Part shown: positions 12,126 to 25,200 of the stretch, one piece after another | How the letters are laid out: each line of letters opens with the position of its first letter | Numbering within the stretch: the stretch's first letter is position 1 | The notes under the pieces: generated by a model | Seen by the model: the letters and a program-made list of their open reading frames with translations, nothing else | What the model was told of the DNA's origin: nothing | Database searches by the model: none | Assembly (NCBI GenBank): GCA_933207985.1 | Contig: OW240924.1 | Coordinates: 72,083,236-72,147,235, forward strand | From: Pelobates cultripes | Lineage: Eukaryota; Chordata; Amphibia; Anura; Pelobatidae | Length of the DNA: 64,000 nt | Direction: 5' to 3' | Program-made: the position numbers and the translations under genes

Positions 12126-13660
12126 CCTACACTTTCACCTACAGTAATATCTGATACCAGGTGGGAGGGAGGTAAAGAGGCGGGCCAGTGACTTGATCAT
12201 GTCACTAGCTCCACCCCAATGGAGTGGTACTGCTAGAAAGGGGTGGGTCCACACAAGTTAATGGCAGGCAAAGCTGGCATGAATACAGAGCCCAGGGAGG
12301 GCAGACCCTGAAGGGTAATAACTGAGTGTGTTACTTCCTGGTTTCTATAGCTTAATGGAGCTCAACTCAAGAGCCTGCAATAGCTCAAAGCACCTGCCTT
12401 GCAAAGAATTCTCATTGAGCTGCTTTGGGAAGTCTGTGATTGGACAGCCACAGAAGTCTGGGCGGGGTTAGAAGGGGAGGGCTTGCATAGGCAGAAATTC
12501 AACTTTTGCAAGCTGGTTTCAGATATACCTCAATGAGAAAATGCATTATTAAATTAATGCAAGTTTTCATTTGGGGTATATCTAATAAACAGTGTGTAGC
12601 GGATGGCCGGTGACTATCCACCAAAATTATGTTTTAAAAGACTGTTCGCCTGTTTTAACTGAATGTATAGTGAAAATTGCATCTAAGTTCGTATGTTAGT
12701 TCGGTAGTTTCCTTCATAGTTATAAGAATGGAAACTACCGAATACATAGACCACCTTAGAGCTGAAGTGTGTCCCTCGTTAAACCGTTATTCCCTTTGTA
12801 ACCGCAGCTAATTGAGGTTTTATTGATGTATCTGGGTGGCCGCCATTCGGTAGACGAACACGTGGCGGCGGCCATCTTACGCACGAACTCTCAACGGTGT
12901 TTGGTCGTCGAGTGACTGGAACTCAAATCGGACACTCAATTGCGCGAACACCGCTGAGACCTCCAGAACTACCGAACGGAGGGGCCAATCGGCTCCCCGT
13001 TCGGTGAGTTCAATCTACCGAACAAGGGGGTTCATGCGAACCCAGTATTTGCTGTGGATGTCAATGATTTATGCCTAGTTCATCTCCCGAACGAAGACTG
13101 ACCGCAGGGCCAGAATGCATGGAACTCCTTTCGGCTACATGTTCATGTGCGGTCGGTCAAATCGTTTAATGCCTGTAACTCCCGAACCCCTGGTCTGATC
13201 TGGGTGAATTTTGAGTATGTTGGTCACCCAGACCAGGGCTACCAGGGGATGCCACTTAAGTCCTGGTACCCCATGGTTTTAGGGTACATCCAAGAAACAG
13301 GGGAAAAGGTGCCAGGATTAAGTGTCACTCTGAGGGGAGGGAAAGTAGGGGAGGGAACCTCTGTATCATTGGTTACTGTTGTAATTACTGTAAATCCCTC
13401 CCCATGGGAGAATCCTTTATAAGGAGCTGCTGTGAATAAATCTTTAGTTCTGCTCCTGATACTGTGTGTCGTCCAGTTATTGGGAGTGCGGTTGGGATAT
13501 TGCTGTATTGTTTTGCCTGCTGGAGACTTTGACATATGGATTTATAATTACTTGTTCCTGAGCCTCACTGGGATCTACAAGTGGAGATAGGCTATGAAAT
13601 ACTAGCTCTCCGCTACACAGTGGTTTTATTTATTTTGTATTGGGGTAGTGGAGTGTCTCT
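12126..13660. mobile_element. MITE-like element split by a solo LTR
   Basis: The sequence before 12590 (ending ggggtatatctaataaacag) and after 13618 (ggttttatt...gtggagtgtctctttaa) are two halves of one element. An uninterrupted relative at 19655-19760 reads across the same point with the (TA)n repeat there. The left limit near 12126-12160 is uncertain. No coding capacity. Confidence 0.5.
12590..13622 (+). mobile_element. Solo LTR with 5-bp target-site duplication
   Basis: The LTR spans 12595-13617 (1023 bp). It begins tgtagcgga and ends with the exact inverted form tccgctaca, and it is flanked by cagtg at 12590-12594 and 13618-13622. Near the 3' end are a TATA-like tttataag (about 13416) and AATAAA (about 13434), the usual LTR promoter and poly-A order on the + strand. 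No internal gag or pol sequence is adjacent, so this is a recombined solo LTR. It could be from an endogenous retrovirus or a Ty3-type element; the LTR alone does not decide. Confidence 0.88.
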
Positions 13661-14404
13661 TTAAGGACACAAAAATATTCTGTCATATTTTTTTTTTTTG
13701 CTATGTGTGTGTTCAAGCACAATATCCATCATTCTTATTTACTGCACTAACACATATTTTATACCATTTGTAAAGGACAGAAATGGCTTTAATTTGATGT
13801 GATTTATACATATATAACATCTCACTAATTATAACAAAACATAAATAAAGAACATTTTTGTATGGTTTTAGCACAACTTAAGAAAAGTAATCCAAACTAA
13901 ATTCATCTATTTGTTGTGATTTACGGAGTACATCATATGTGTAGGATTTCAGTCTATTTTGGTAATTACAGGTATGTTTATCTTGTAAGCTTAATAGCCA
14001 TCACAGAAAACACAATTGCCAAAAGTATACATTTATATAAAGTAGAAATAATATGCTATTTACCTGAAGGTATTTTTACATTTTTTTTAAATAACCATTC
14101 AACTTCCACTCTGTGGTAAATATTGTAGCAAATTGTGTTTAGTTTAGTTTATTTGTTTACATACACACATATAACAAGTTTTTTGAGTGTTCCAAGTACC
14201 CCATAAAGGCTTACTATCTGTGAAATATGCTACAGGATATCTCAAAAGGTGTATAATGTGCCTTAATCTGTCACACTTTTTCACCAATTTATGTCAAATT
14301 TTTTTTTTTACATGCACATTGCATTCTTATGGGGTATTTTTCAAATCTGATATGTGCCACTCTGATCAAACCACTCAAATTTTGCTCAGCTAACTCTTCT
14401 GAGT
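13661..14404. other. Intronic sequence, no gene seen
   Basis: AT-rich, with several poly-T tracts and no supported feature. Confidence 0.45.
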
Positions 14405-15601
14405 AAAACAATAACCCCGGGGGGAGGGCCAGAGCCGGCACCTAAACGAGCTGGACGCGTCTCGAAGCTGCTCCGCAAGTCGGCCCGAGTAAACAGCAAT
14501 AAGAGCCGACGCTGCCCATGATACTGGGCTACATTGGCTGCAGACCGATCCCCGACGATATGGGGAAGAAGAATAAAAAGCTGCGCTCAGACTTGGGTTC
14601 ACAAGACATAGGCACCTTTATGACCACGACCACGCGGCCTGCACCCGCACCCGCCAAGGTGGCACCCGCAGAGGCCCACACACCACTGTCCTCGGACAGC
14701 AGCACAGCCAACCTCTCCCCTCCTCCGAGGCGGCGAACAGGGCCACAGGCAAACACAGGACAGGAGGACTCAGCCCCATCCACTAAGGCGGACATCAAAG
14801 CCTTAATGACGGAGATCCAGGCCATGTTCAAAGCGGACATAGCGCCAATCCGTGAGGCAGTGTCCACCCTCACTACACGCATGCATGCAGTGCCAGAAGG
14901 CAAGCTCCAAGCTCGCACAATCAGCTACAGATGCTGCCATAGGAGCTCTGCAGAAGCAGTGTGCCGACCATCAAGCCCAGATAGCCAACATGGAGGACAA
15001 GGCCAGGGTACATAACTTGAGGATAAGGGGGGTGCCGGAAACGGTCTCAGGAGCAGAGCTTCCTCATTACTGTAGGAGACTCCTTGCCACTCTCCTCATG
15101 CCCAAACAGACCAAACAGCTGGTGGTGGATTCCTGCTTCCGACTCAACAACGTGACCAACGCAGCCTAAGAGGTACCCAGGGATGTCCTACTGAAAATGG
15201 TGCGGGACTCTGACCGTGGTGTCATTATGGGGGCAGTCAGGGGCACCCCCACGGTTTCTTTTGAGGGGGCACAGATGGCATTTTTTCAGGACTTCTCCAG
15301 GCAAACCTTGTCGTGGCGGAGATCTCTTAAGCCAATTTCCCAGCTTCTCCAAGAGAACTCTATCGCCTACAAATGGGGCCCCCGTCGACTACTTGTCGAC
15401 AAAGCAGGCAAGACACACCCTGCTGAAGCACCAACCTTCCTGCAATCCCTCGGCCTGCCAGTGGTAAAGACGCCATCAGCAGACCACCCAGCCTGGAATG
15501 TAGCGGACATTACCCCGTTTGTGCCCTGAAAAATTGTTGTATTCTTTGCTAATACTCGCAAAAATAAAGAACTTATATAAAAAAAAAAAAACAATAACCC
15601 C
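14405..15601 (+). mobile_element. ORF1-only L1 insertion with 14-bp target-site duplication
   Basis: The duplication aaaacaataacccc is at 14405-14418 and 15588-15601. Inside are a GC-rich leader, an ORF1-type gene from ATG 14560 to about 15529, a very short 3' end with AATAAA (15563-15568), and an A tail. ORF1 starts MGKKNKKLRSD, has a probable coiled coil (IKALMTEIQAMF), then an RRM-like block ARVHNLRIRGVPETV and a C-terminal domain ending near AYKWGPRRLLVDKAG. It carries one frameshift (about 14905) and one in-frame stop (15167-15169). ORF1 of L1 is an RNA-binding chaperone. ORF2 is absent, although both ends and the duplication are intact, so the RNA that inserted already lacked ORF2. Confidence 0.85.
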
Positions 15602-16948
15602 AATATACGCCTTTGCCACTATCCTATAAAGAGACCTAACTACTTTAGCTTTTACACTTAGAATTTTGATAGATGGATTTGATGGGTCGATGCCTCATTT
15701 TGTGGCATTGTGCCCATTTGATAGGTAAATGCATACCATTTGTGAAAGTAGAAAACTGGCAATGACCTTGGCTGAGCACTCTGAGCTACCTATTATGAGC
15801 ATGGATTAAACCCTGCTCACACTAAGTTGTAGCAACAGGAGATTTAAACCCCATTTAAAGGTATGTATACAGAGCATCTGTCAGCGTGGAGCCAACAATT
15901 CTGGCCCTAGTTGACAGAAGGAAGCCCCAGATATCTACTGATAACTGGGTTCCCCTGTTAACAGCATTATAATAGTTATTTAAACGCTGCATTATGGAAT
16001 TATTCAGTCATGGGTCCTTAAGTGAAGAACAACCATGATGGAATAATTCCGTTATGGGTCCTTAAGGGGTCTAAAAAGGACAAATGCATAAGCAAAAATA
16101 GTTCATTATAGCACAGTTCAAATGAAAAATAAAGCATTGCTTACTGCAAGATACAAAAGATGTTAACGCTGCACTGAATCATACATTAAATCTGTTATTA
16201 TTAACAAATGCTCTAAGGCATTTCAGGATACATTTTCTAAATGGAGTGTTGTCAGGTCTGCAAAGGTATATCAATGAGAAATCATTTTCAAGAAGCAATT
16301 TGCTCAACAAATGAATAAAGATGCAGCAGTGACAGGAAATATGAGACCAGCATTATGACATTAATCACGGTACTTTTGTGCCATAATACTTTAATCTTTC
16401 TACATATCAAGAGGTTAAACACTACCATTAAAGAGTTTATAGATTTCAATGAGGCTAATAAAAACTATTGCCTTATTGGTAGTTATAAAACAACTCCTTA
16501 TTCCAGAGACTATTCACTAAACATTGAATTGCATATAACGAAAATCACTACAATTTTGGTACACCCAACTGATCTGGTGAAATTTTACAACTCGGCTATA
16601 ATCATTGTTGCTACTCAGATTATATTTAAATACAAATCAAACTTTAGTGAAAAAAATCCCAATTGCTGTCCATTTGTGGGTTGGTACAATTGGCCCAGTC
16701 TGGTAGAAAGATAGGATTCTTACATTTACTTTAATCATCTCTCAAAATGCCCAGTAAATGTTATACTTTTCTTTCTTTACATAAATATTTTAATACAGCC
16801 TGTGTAACGTGTGTTATTTATATGACAACAATGCCATTAGATAAATTACTGTCTGTGTATTCTCCAAGACTGCATTTTTTGTGTGTTGTTAGTTAACTTT
16901 TTGGCCTTTCCAATCATGGTCACAATGTGTAGAGATTCTCACTTGGCA
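15602..16948. other. Intronic sequence, no gene seen
   Basis: No exon or RNA gene. Segments near 15990-16070 repeat the phrase gggtccttaag twice and may belong to an unrecognised DNA element. Confidence 0.4.
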
Positions 16949-17600
16949 TCTGTCGGGGACGCTGCTGCTCTCTCTCTCTCGTGGTTCTGACATTATCCCT
17001 GATGACGCAAGCTGTTTGTCTGCGTCTATAAATACGCGGCCTAATGGGCACCCCTGTTCGCATTCGACTTACACGATCGCTGGAGCAACCCTGGCGCATT
17101 CCATCATGTTATTTGAAATTCAAAAATGAGGCTAGCCAATCTAAAAAATATACACTTTTTCGAGTCGTAGTTGCCCTGTTGTGGTTCTGGTTAGCCAAAT
17201 AGCGTGTTCTTGTATTTTACTGCTTCTCTGTTATTCGACTCTTGGCATGTTTAAAGTGGCACGGTTACTGTTTGGGGCCTTTGCTGAATTCGCAAGGTCC
17301 CCCAACATTGACATCATCGCTGGTGTTGAGGCAGCAGGGGGGAGGTCAGGTAGAGGTGATTTTACTTGCCTGAACCTGTCCCGCACACGTGAGTACAGCA
17401 CTGAGATCTTGGAGTATCTCACAAAACTCTCCATAGACATAGCTCACACTGGTGGCGCAGAACAGACTCTGTAGATCCGCTTTGTGTCAAATAAAGTCAG
17501 GCTGAAGAGAAATACAGAGACAAAAGAGTCTCTGTATATCTCTTGACTAGGCTGAAATGTCCACGTAATTCTAACACAGCTGTAATGAGTATATTTATAA
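16949..17600 (+). mobile_element. Possible LTR-like promoter/poly-A unit
   Basis: A TATA box (tataaata, 17027-17034) is followed about 460 bp later by AATAAA (17490-17495). Just after it is a 16-bp hairpin (17506-17543, one mismatch). The GC content is higher than its surroundings. This layout resembles a solo LTR, but I could not find matching TG/CA ends or a target duplication. The 97-codon open frame at 17181-17474 has no recognisable domain. Confidence 0.3.
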
Positions 17601-18600
17601 AGATTCTATCTTTTTGAAATACTTATTTTTAATATGAGGGTGACAGTACCGATTTAACATTCATCCTGACTTCTGTAATGTTTTCACCTTGGCTTGTATC
17701 CATTTATCCAAATTTCTCCTATCCTCCAACTCAGTTTTCTGTTAGCCTAGCCATTCTAAGGACCGGTACACGGATAGTCTCTCCATTGTTGTCTCCTGGC
17801 TTTGTCTTTTTTGGTTCCTACCCCAATCCTGACACCATCTCTTGAGCTGAGCGGTGTTATCTCTTTGGGCTACCCATTTGATTCCTGTATTACAAACAAG
17901 ATATAATAGCAACAAGGGTTGGAACTGACAATAAAAATTATTGTTATAATTGCTTTATAACTCCATATTTGAACAATTTATATGAAGCCAGAATAATTTC
18001 CCTGTAGGTCTGTAGGAATTTATCTGGCTTTGTAAAAAAGGTTTAAATATGGAATTGTTTAAAGAAACATGCCAAATAATTAAATATGTCATTTGCTACA
18101 ATAAAACTATCCCAGATTAAAAACCATAAGGGGATATGAAATAGCTTCTGCTATTTATCAGAGTCTAATTATCCAAAACATCCGATAGAAGGATACTCCA
18201 TTTCCACAGAGACACTGATTGCAGCTACGATAAAATAATCAATAAACATCTTCCTGTGTTGCAATTAGTTCATGTTTTCCTTAATTTCAAGAGATTTATC
18301 TGGTCTAAATATGTACAACATAGAACAACAAACACATTGTTGACATAAAATATTATGGGGAGATTGAAATACTACCAGACAATTTATTTATGTAGGGTGC
18401 TCGATTGTCATGTTGATAAATTCTCTAAGCTCTGGTTGCGTTGCGCCGCAAGGGGCTTGCTGCCGGCGCAATTAAGGCTTGACAAGGTTGACATGTCACC
18501 GTCCGTTTATTGGCCCCTCACTGATGGTTTAGTATGCGGTTAAGAAGCAGTTATAATTAACCACAACCCAAAGACCACTGACCCCAGTGACAACAACCCC
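17601..18600. other. Intronic sequence, no gene seen
   Basis: AT-rich sequence without supported exons. A GC-richer patch at 18430-18545 may be the start of the adjoining L1 fragment. Confidence 0.4.
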
Positions 18601-19480
18601 AAGCTGGGAGCTGGTGTAACTACAGCAGTTATGTTCTGGATGTACGCTCAAACCCCTTGCCACATTACAACAGATGGGTCCCCAACGAGTCTGGATAGGT
18701 TCCGATACTTTCAATTACAGCAATACTACTCAGCCCTACCTGGGAAACACAACATACACAGGGACTTGACACTATTTGAGGCTCTGTGTACTGACAGAAC
18801 CCATCTATTAAGGGTTTTATCTACCCTACTTTTGGGGACAGATACGGGGAGGGGTCCACCAAAGTTCATATTTTGCACTGGGATGAAAAAATGGTGGTAA
18901 CCTGAATGGAACAACAATGAAAGAAAATATATAACCTAAACCACCAAGCAACGATTGCGTCAAAATTCCAGGAGGTAAACTATAAATTGCTCACCTATTG
19001 GATCGCAGTAGTATTACATAGGATTCATGAGGGAGCCTCAGACATTTGATGGAGATGGGGTGGGGAGGTCGGGATCAGCTTGCACATTTGGTGGTCATTT
19101 CCAGTAAATGCATCCTATTGGATGGATGTCCATGCAGCCATGAAGAGGCTCGTGGACATAGACCAACATTTACAACCCTTGCCTATGCTACTTCACCACA
19201 CCACAGTCCTTCTATGACTTTATAAGAAATCTCTCACAAATTACCTATTAACAGCAGTGAAATCTCTAACCTTTGCTATGTGGAAGAAACAGTCTGCACA
19301 CACTCTCCACCAGTAGATGGATAAGGTAGAGGAAATTTACGGGATGCCTTAAAAGGCACATCTGACAATGTACACAAATATGGACCCCATGGTTGCCCCA
19401 CGTTTCTCGTGGTTCAGCGAACCCTGGCCCAGGTGATTAATAATAGCCCTGCATAAATGAGAGAAAGGGGGGAGATGGCA
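18601..19480 (+). pseudogene. L1 ORF2 C-terminal fragment, decayed
   Basis: Broken + strand frames carry L1-type ORF2 C-terminal sequence: RFRYFQLQQYYSALPG near 18700, then, after stops and frameshifts, SLHIWWSFPVNASYW at about 19076. HIWWS-type sequence is typical of the C-terminal region of L1 ORF2. The fragment lacks the reverse transcriptase core and is not functional. Confidence 0.75.
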
Positions 19481-19701
19481 GCAAGAACCACAGCATATAT
19501 TTATCAAATTTTTGGGGTTAGTTTTTAAAAAATTATATTTTCCCCTTTCCCCCTTGGCCCTGAACCCTAATAAGGGATCGGCCAATATAATTTTTCCAGA
19601 GCCTCAGCTGATTATCGGAAACCTATTGAGCCGACTGCAGCTTTTGCAAGATGTATTTAGATATGCATGCATGTTTTCATTAGGGGTAAATCTACTAAAC
19701 A

Positions 19702-19739
<38 letters not shown>

Positions 19740-19780
19740 GGGGCTGTGAAGTGTCCCTCTAATAAACCATTAATCAACTG
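19481..19780. mobile_element. MITE-like element related to the one at 12126-13660
   Basis: The stretch ttttcattaggggtaaatctactaaacagtg (in pieces) matches the left half of the LTR-interrupted element. A (TA) tract sits at the point where that element carries the LTR. The left boundary is unclear. Confidence 0.45.
19704..19737. repeat. (TA)n microsatellite
   Basis: About 17 uninterrupted TA units. Confidence 0.95.
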
Positions 19781-20385
19781 TTAATAATTATAAAGTGCTA
19801 ACATTTTACAAAACGTTGTACAATGGATTCACAATACATACAAAAAAAATTAAGTTTGCCTTACAGGAACAAGAAATAATTAGGGCCTGCGCAAACGAGC
19901 TTAGAATCTAAAAGGACCTGAGGTACAACTACACAACAGGTAAATGATGAGTACAGTTTGTTGAAAGCAGAAATAGGTTGCCTGTATAAAGACTGTCCAG
20001 TCTAAACAGTATATGATTACAGTAAGGGAGAATGAAAACAAAATAGTAACCGGTTTCTTGATATGACTTCATTGAACCTTTTATAAATGATTGAAGAGTT
20101 TAGAAAAGACTTATACAATGGGGAATGGATTATTATAAAAACAGTGCAGCCCTAGACAAGACATGAACACAAAGTAGGCTGTTCAGAGGCAAACCGACGA
20201 GAGGCAGAAGTTGTGTGCAGAGAGGAGTGATCTGAAGGGACATATATATATTAGAGAAGATATGCAGGCTGGAGTTCTGTTGTCAAGTGCTTCTTAAATA
20301 AAGACTATGATATTGAATTGAATCTGGAAACATGCATCAAGTCAGAGGGGTGAGGTATTGGAGAAATTGGAGGTTAAGAAGTTAC
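19781..20385. other. Intronic sequence, no gene seen
   Basis: No supported feature apart from A-rich tracts. Confidence 0.4.
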
Positions 20386-20745
20386 ATCTTCAGTAGTGAT
20401 GTCCCGAACGGTTCGCCACGAACGGTTTGCCGCGGACTCATCATTGAGTAAACTTTGACCCTGTACCTCACAGTCAGCAGACACATTCCAGCCAATCAGC
20501 AGCAGACCCTCCCTCCTAGACCCTCCCACCTCCTGGACAGCTCACTAAGAATGCAGCTTCACAATGAATGTAAAATGGATGCTGTCCAGGAGGTGGGAGG
20601 GTCTGGGAGGGAGGGTCTGCTGCTGATTGGCTGGAATGTGTCTGCTGACTGTGAGGTATAGGGTCAAAGTTTACTCAATGATGAGTCCGCGGCGAACCGT
20701 TCGCGAACCGTTTGGTGAACCGTTCGGGACATCACTAATCTTCAG
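20386..20745. mobile_element. hAT-type palindromic MITE with 8-bp target-site duplication
   Basis: The element body is 20394-20737 (344 bp). It starts tagtgatgtcccgaacgg and ends ccgttcgggacatcacta, an exact inverted match. It is flanked by atcttcag at 20386-20393 and 20738-20745. The arms stay complementary for about 140 bp each (for example gtctgctgactgtgaggta against tacctcacagtcagcagac), so nearly the whole element folds into one hairpin. The 8-bp duplication places it with hAT elements. No coding capacity. Confidence 0.9.
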
Positions 20746-21629
20746 TAATCAAGACAGAAGGTGGTAAGATCACGTACAAGTGTTTTGGAATTATCACTTA
20801 GGGAGGGAACCTGGGGGTAGATTTAATTGTAACATAATTGACCTGAAGAGATATTCATATTGTAGAATAAGAAATGGAAGGTGAACAGAAATGAAGAAAT
20901 ATTAGGCAGACTCTTGAATTAGATGAACTTTTTCTTTTTAAGAGTACAGTTTTCTTATGGCCAGATGCACAAGCACTAAAGCAAATGTGGTTTTAGGAAT
21001 GATCTCAGCTTTCCTTTACAATATCTAGAGACACTAGAAGAGGCTGCCGCCTCTGTTTAATTTATGCAGGCCCACCAGTAACAAAATATAGGGCAGTGTG
21101 ATGAGGCATACTATATTGATATAGGCCTTTTATTGTAGGATATTTTGCTAATGATATTAAAAGAGTAACTCATATAGACCTCGTCTCCAGCTCATTTGTG
21201 AAAGTGTGATGAAAAAGATGAGGCAGTTTCTAATTACACAAAAAACATGAATAAATGTCAAGTAATGGGGGTTGGTTTGTCTGACAGTTCGAAAAAAAAA
21301 AAAAATCAAATTTCAATGGGAAGAAAAGGTCATCTTTTCTTTAGCTAATAAAGTATCCATTTGTGGCAAAAATATCCTGGAATTATCTCTTGCTTATAGA
21401 GAAGAAAAGGATAGAGAACTCTGGGAGGAGTGCAGCATGTACAAAAATGCTCCGAATATGATTTTTCATTAAAAAATACATTTTTGTAATATTTTGGCGT
21501 ATTGCATCATCAATCACTTTTAATTCTCATAACTACAAAAATTGTTACATATGAGAATTGAAAGCTATTTCTGATGCAAGAATCCAAAGTGAGTAAAAAA
21601 TAAAACAGTTTGGACAAAAGTTTAATGAT
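20746..21629. other. Intronic sequence, no gene seen
   Basis: No supported feature; a poly-A tract is present at about 21290. Confidence 0.4.
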
Positions 21630-22266
21630 AGGTTCATTGTTTACTTGAAGAAGGATATAACGGCACTACAAAAAGTGCAGAGACAAGCTACAAAATTGAT
21701 AAAGGGAATGGACCATTTTAGTTACGAAGAAAGGTTAAAAAATTTAAATCTCTTTAGTTTGAAAATACGGCGCCTCAAAGGGGAAATGATAACATTATAC
21801 AAATATTTTCGGGGCCAGTACAAACTATTATCTGGAAAACTATTCATAAACAGGGCTATACATAGGACATGAGGTGACGCATTTAGGCTGGAAGAAAGGA
21901 GATTTAATCTAAGGCAAATAAAAGGTTTTTTTACAATAAGAGCAATAAGGATATGGAATTATCTGTCTGAAGAGGTGGTTTTATCAGAGTCCATACAGAT
22001 AATTAAACTGCAACTGGATAACTACTTCCGAAATATAACATACAGGGATCTAAATTTCTAATTAGTGGGGTAATAGCTGCTTGATCCGAGGAGGCATCTG
22101 GCTGCTATTTTGGTGTCAAAAATGATTTTTTTTCCCTAGTTTGTTGAAAAATTGGAAGCGCTTCAGACTGAATTTTTTGCCTTCTTTTGGATCAACAGCA
22201 AAATCATATGTGAGGAAGGCTGAACTTGATGGACGCAAGTCTCATTTCAGCTACTGAACTATGTAT
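21630..22266 (+). mobile_element. CR1/Rex1-group LINE, 3' end with 3' UTR
   Basis: The + strand frame contains LQKVQRQATKLIKGMDHFSYE and EERLKNLNLFSLKIRRLKGEM. After one stop come RLEERRFNLRQIKGFF and a terminal stop near 22060. The 3' UTR holds ttggatcaacagcaaa and ggctgaacttgatggacgca, the usual 3' end of this LINE group. The copy is 5'-truncated in the C-terminal part of ORF2 and is a different family from the 9884-12125 copy. Confidence 0.85.
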
Positions 22267-25200
22267 TAAGACGTGTTTGAAGGGCTAACAGATTTGTCAT
22301 TTATTCAAAGGTGTTTGTGGTTTTTAAATGAACATTCCAAATACTATTATCAGTATAGAGCACTGTAGTGGTTAGAATGCCAGGAGTGTTCCTTCATGTA
22401 AGTAGTCAAACAAAAACAAAAACAAAAATTCAACACAACTAAGAGCTAAATCCACTTGGCTCTCGTGAATGCCAAACAATACCAAACAAATTCAGAGACA
22501 TCAAACAATACTTGCACAATAACACTACAAGACCGTTTACCAAAGATGCGATAACATTCACAGTATATGACAGGATGCATAAATTCTAATTCATCTGATA
22601 TTTATATTATAACTTTACAAACATGTAACCTGTATGGTGAGGACATTTAATAGACGAGAGAATGTTACGAAAAAGATACAAAGTCTCCACTTAGGCATTA
22701 CATGGACGGCTCAAAAGGGCAGACATTGCAAACACTCTCTAACATAAAAACATTTGTATATACAAATTGAGAACATGATGTCTGAAGCGATTTAAGAGTG
22801 AATGGCTTGAGAGTTGTTTTTTATTTGGTCCAGCAGTAAGCTATAACTCTCTGAATATGAATACGAATGCATTGTGAAATAATAGCAGAGTGATTTATGT
22901 TATGATAATGGTTATGTCTTGCCTCTTATTGGCCCATTTGTATTCATGTTTCGGAAACTAAGGGATAATTTGAATCCACAATTGATGGATAAAGTGCTTC
23001 TTGGAAATAATTTCTTCTTGACATACCTGGGTGGACTGAACAACACTCCATTATAAAATCCACGTAGAAAAAGGCTTTGAGCATATACTAATAATAGATT
23101 TGTTGTACGATTCAAGGAAACCTTAGAATATTTTGTATTCTGCCATAAGCAAGACTTTCCATTTAATTGGTTGAACCATGTTATCATGGATTATTAAAGG
23201 GTTACTCCAACTTCAATGGCCACTTATTCTTTTAGAAGGGGTCATGGAGCAAGGAATCTGTGTGTGCAACGATTCTGTTTGAAACGCTGCACACACAGAG
23301 GTAGCTGCACTTTTGTTTCGCGCTCCGGTTGCACTCCTAGGACATGTACCTAAGACAGCCTGTTATGTTAAATTTGTGGCCAGATGTAAAATCAGCTTCT
23401 ACAAGGGGAAGCTTGTATCTCACATCCCTAACTCCCAATTGGGCATTACAACTTAAAGGAACATATCTGTATTGTTAAAGTTACAGTCCTGATGTACTGT
23501 CACAACCTCTTCCTCAAGTGACATAATCCTTGAGGCATGTTTGATGGTCCAATATAATGCTCCTCAGAGTGGAGTATTTGGGGCCTTAGGTGCATGCGCA
23601 GCGCTTGCTGCAAAGTTAATAAGATTTTTCCATAGCGAATCACTGAATACAATGATTCTCTATAATAAATTGTGATGGCACTGCGCATGTATGCGTGACG
23701 TCACTGTATGTTATGGTATGAGAGCCAGGAAGTAACATTCTAGGCTCTCATCCCCATAGGGCCTGGAGGCAATGATTAAATTTGCGCTTCCAAGCCTTCT
23801 ATTTAGTAATATAAAAGGGTTTTTGTCAGTGTTACTGGGGTAGTGTAACTTCCCAAAGTGACAACGGGCCTTTAAACCTTAGAGCAAGGGATACATAGGG
23901 CTCTAATAAAGATGAGGTTTACATATTATCACACCTATACCCTGTATGTAAACATATTGCACTATTATCCCTTTTTTTCTGGTGGTTGTGCTGCCTTTAA
24001 AAGCACAACTGTGTGAAAAGTGAGCCGCATATCTAGGCTCCATTACATGTGAGTGAATAAATAGCACAGTTTGTCAGTTTACCTAGTGTTGTTACCATCT
24101 GCACTATAAATTGTATCTGTTATATTTTTACATTTTTCACTGATCGCCCATTTATCCACATTACAAAAAGGGTAAGATAACCCTCTTTCCATAGCGCTCC
24201 ACTAGTCTTATACGTTTTTCACTTGTGATATATTTTAGATGGTCTGTCAATTGGTGAGTGATGGAAGGGTACCCTGCACAAGTTTTTAAGAGTTACTTTA
24301 TTTTTTATTATAATTTGAAAAATATTTTCGAAGTGCTTTTTTTTTTAACACTTTCGCTCTCTATCAGTCTGATGTTGTTGGCACGCTAAAGGGTCACATT
24401 TGCATTCAAGGTTTTTCTGGTTAGATTTATTTACAACCCAAGCTGAATCTGGCCACTTAAAGGTTAAACCAGTCTGAAACATGAACAGAATGTAACAGAT
24501 GTTTATATACCTGTGGTATAAGCGAGCGCACTCTGAATATGTAGATCGAATGCAGTTTGTACCAATGGACTGGGATTATGATGCAAGGGACAATGCGAAG
24601 CAAGGGAGAACTTTGCAACAGAAGCTTGTGCATTTGTACACTGGGACTGATGGTTGATTTATTTAATGACAAGGAACGACATACACAACCAGCTGCTCCT
24701 GTACAAAGATCTGCAGGTCACTGCCCTGCTACCGGTGTTAAAGACTTCAATCTCTTGACAGCCACTGCGCTCCGATAATGAAATCCGGATCCATTCAGAC
24801 AAGATGCCCTGGTGATAGAATTGGCAAATAGCTCTCTGAGGCCCTCTTAAGGAAAATCATTCCAAATCACTGTTATTAAGGAATTATGTTCATGAAGAGA
24901 AAGTTCCCAGTGTTGACAAAGAAACCATCATTCAGGTAGGAAGCCACTTTACAATCAGCACTCACTGGGCTCCTGTTTAGAGTGTGATTATTAATGACTT
25001 TCAATTTACGCAAGACTGAATAAGCAGCAGAAAGGAAAAAGGCAAAAAAAAAAAAAAGACTTGCTGCTCAGCATACAAAAGGTCTTAAAATTAAGCAGAC
25101 TCCAGTATGGCAGACAATTATGCCTGAAGACTGCTTGTTAACACGTCTTTCAGAAGAGGCTGCATGCTTTCATTATTTCTGGAATCTGGCAAACTTGCTA

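Noticed and set aside
16355..16714. A 119-codon open frame
   Set aside because: AT-rich chance frame without domain, context or splice signals.
23194..23875. A further TTAA-bounded MITE
   Set aside because: The ends ttaaagggttac and gggcctttaa match for only a few bases and no inner hairpin was found, so it is not called.
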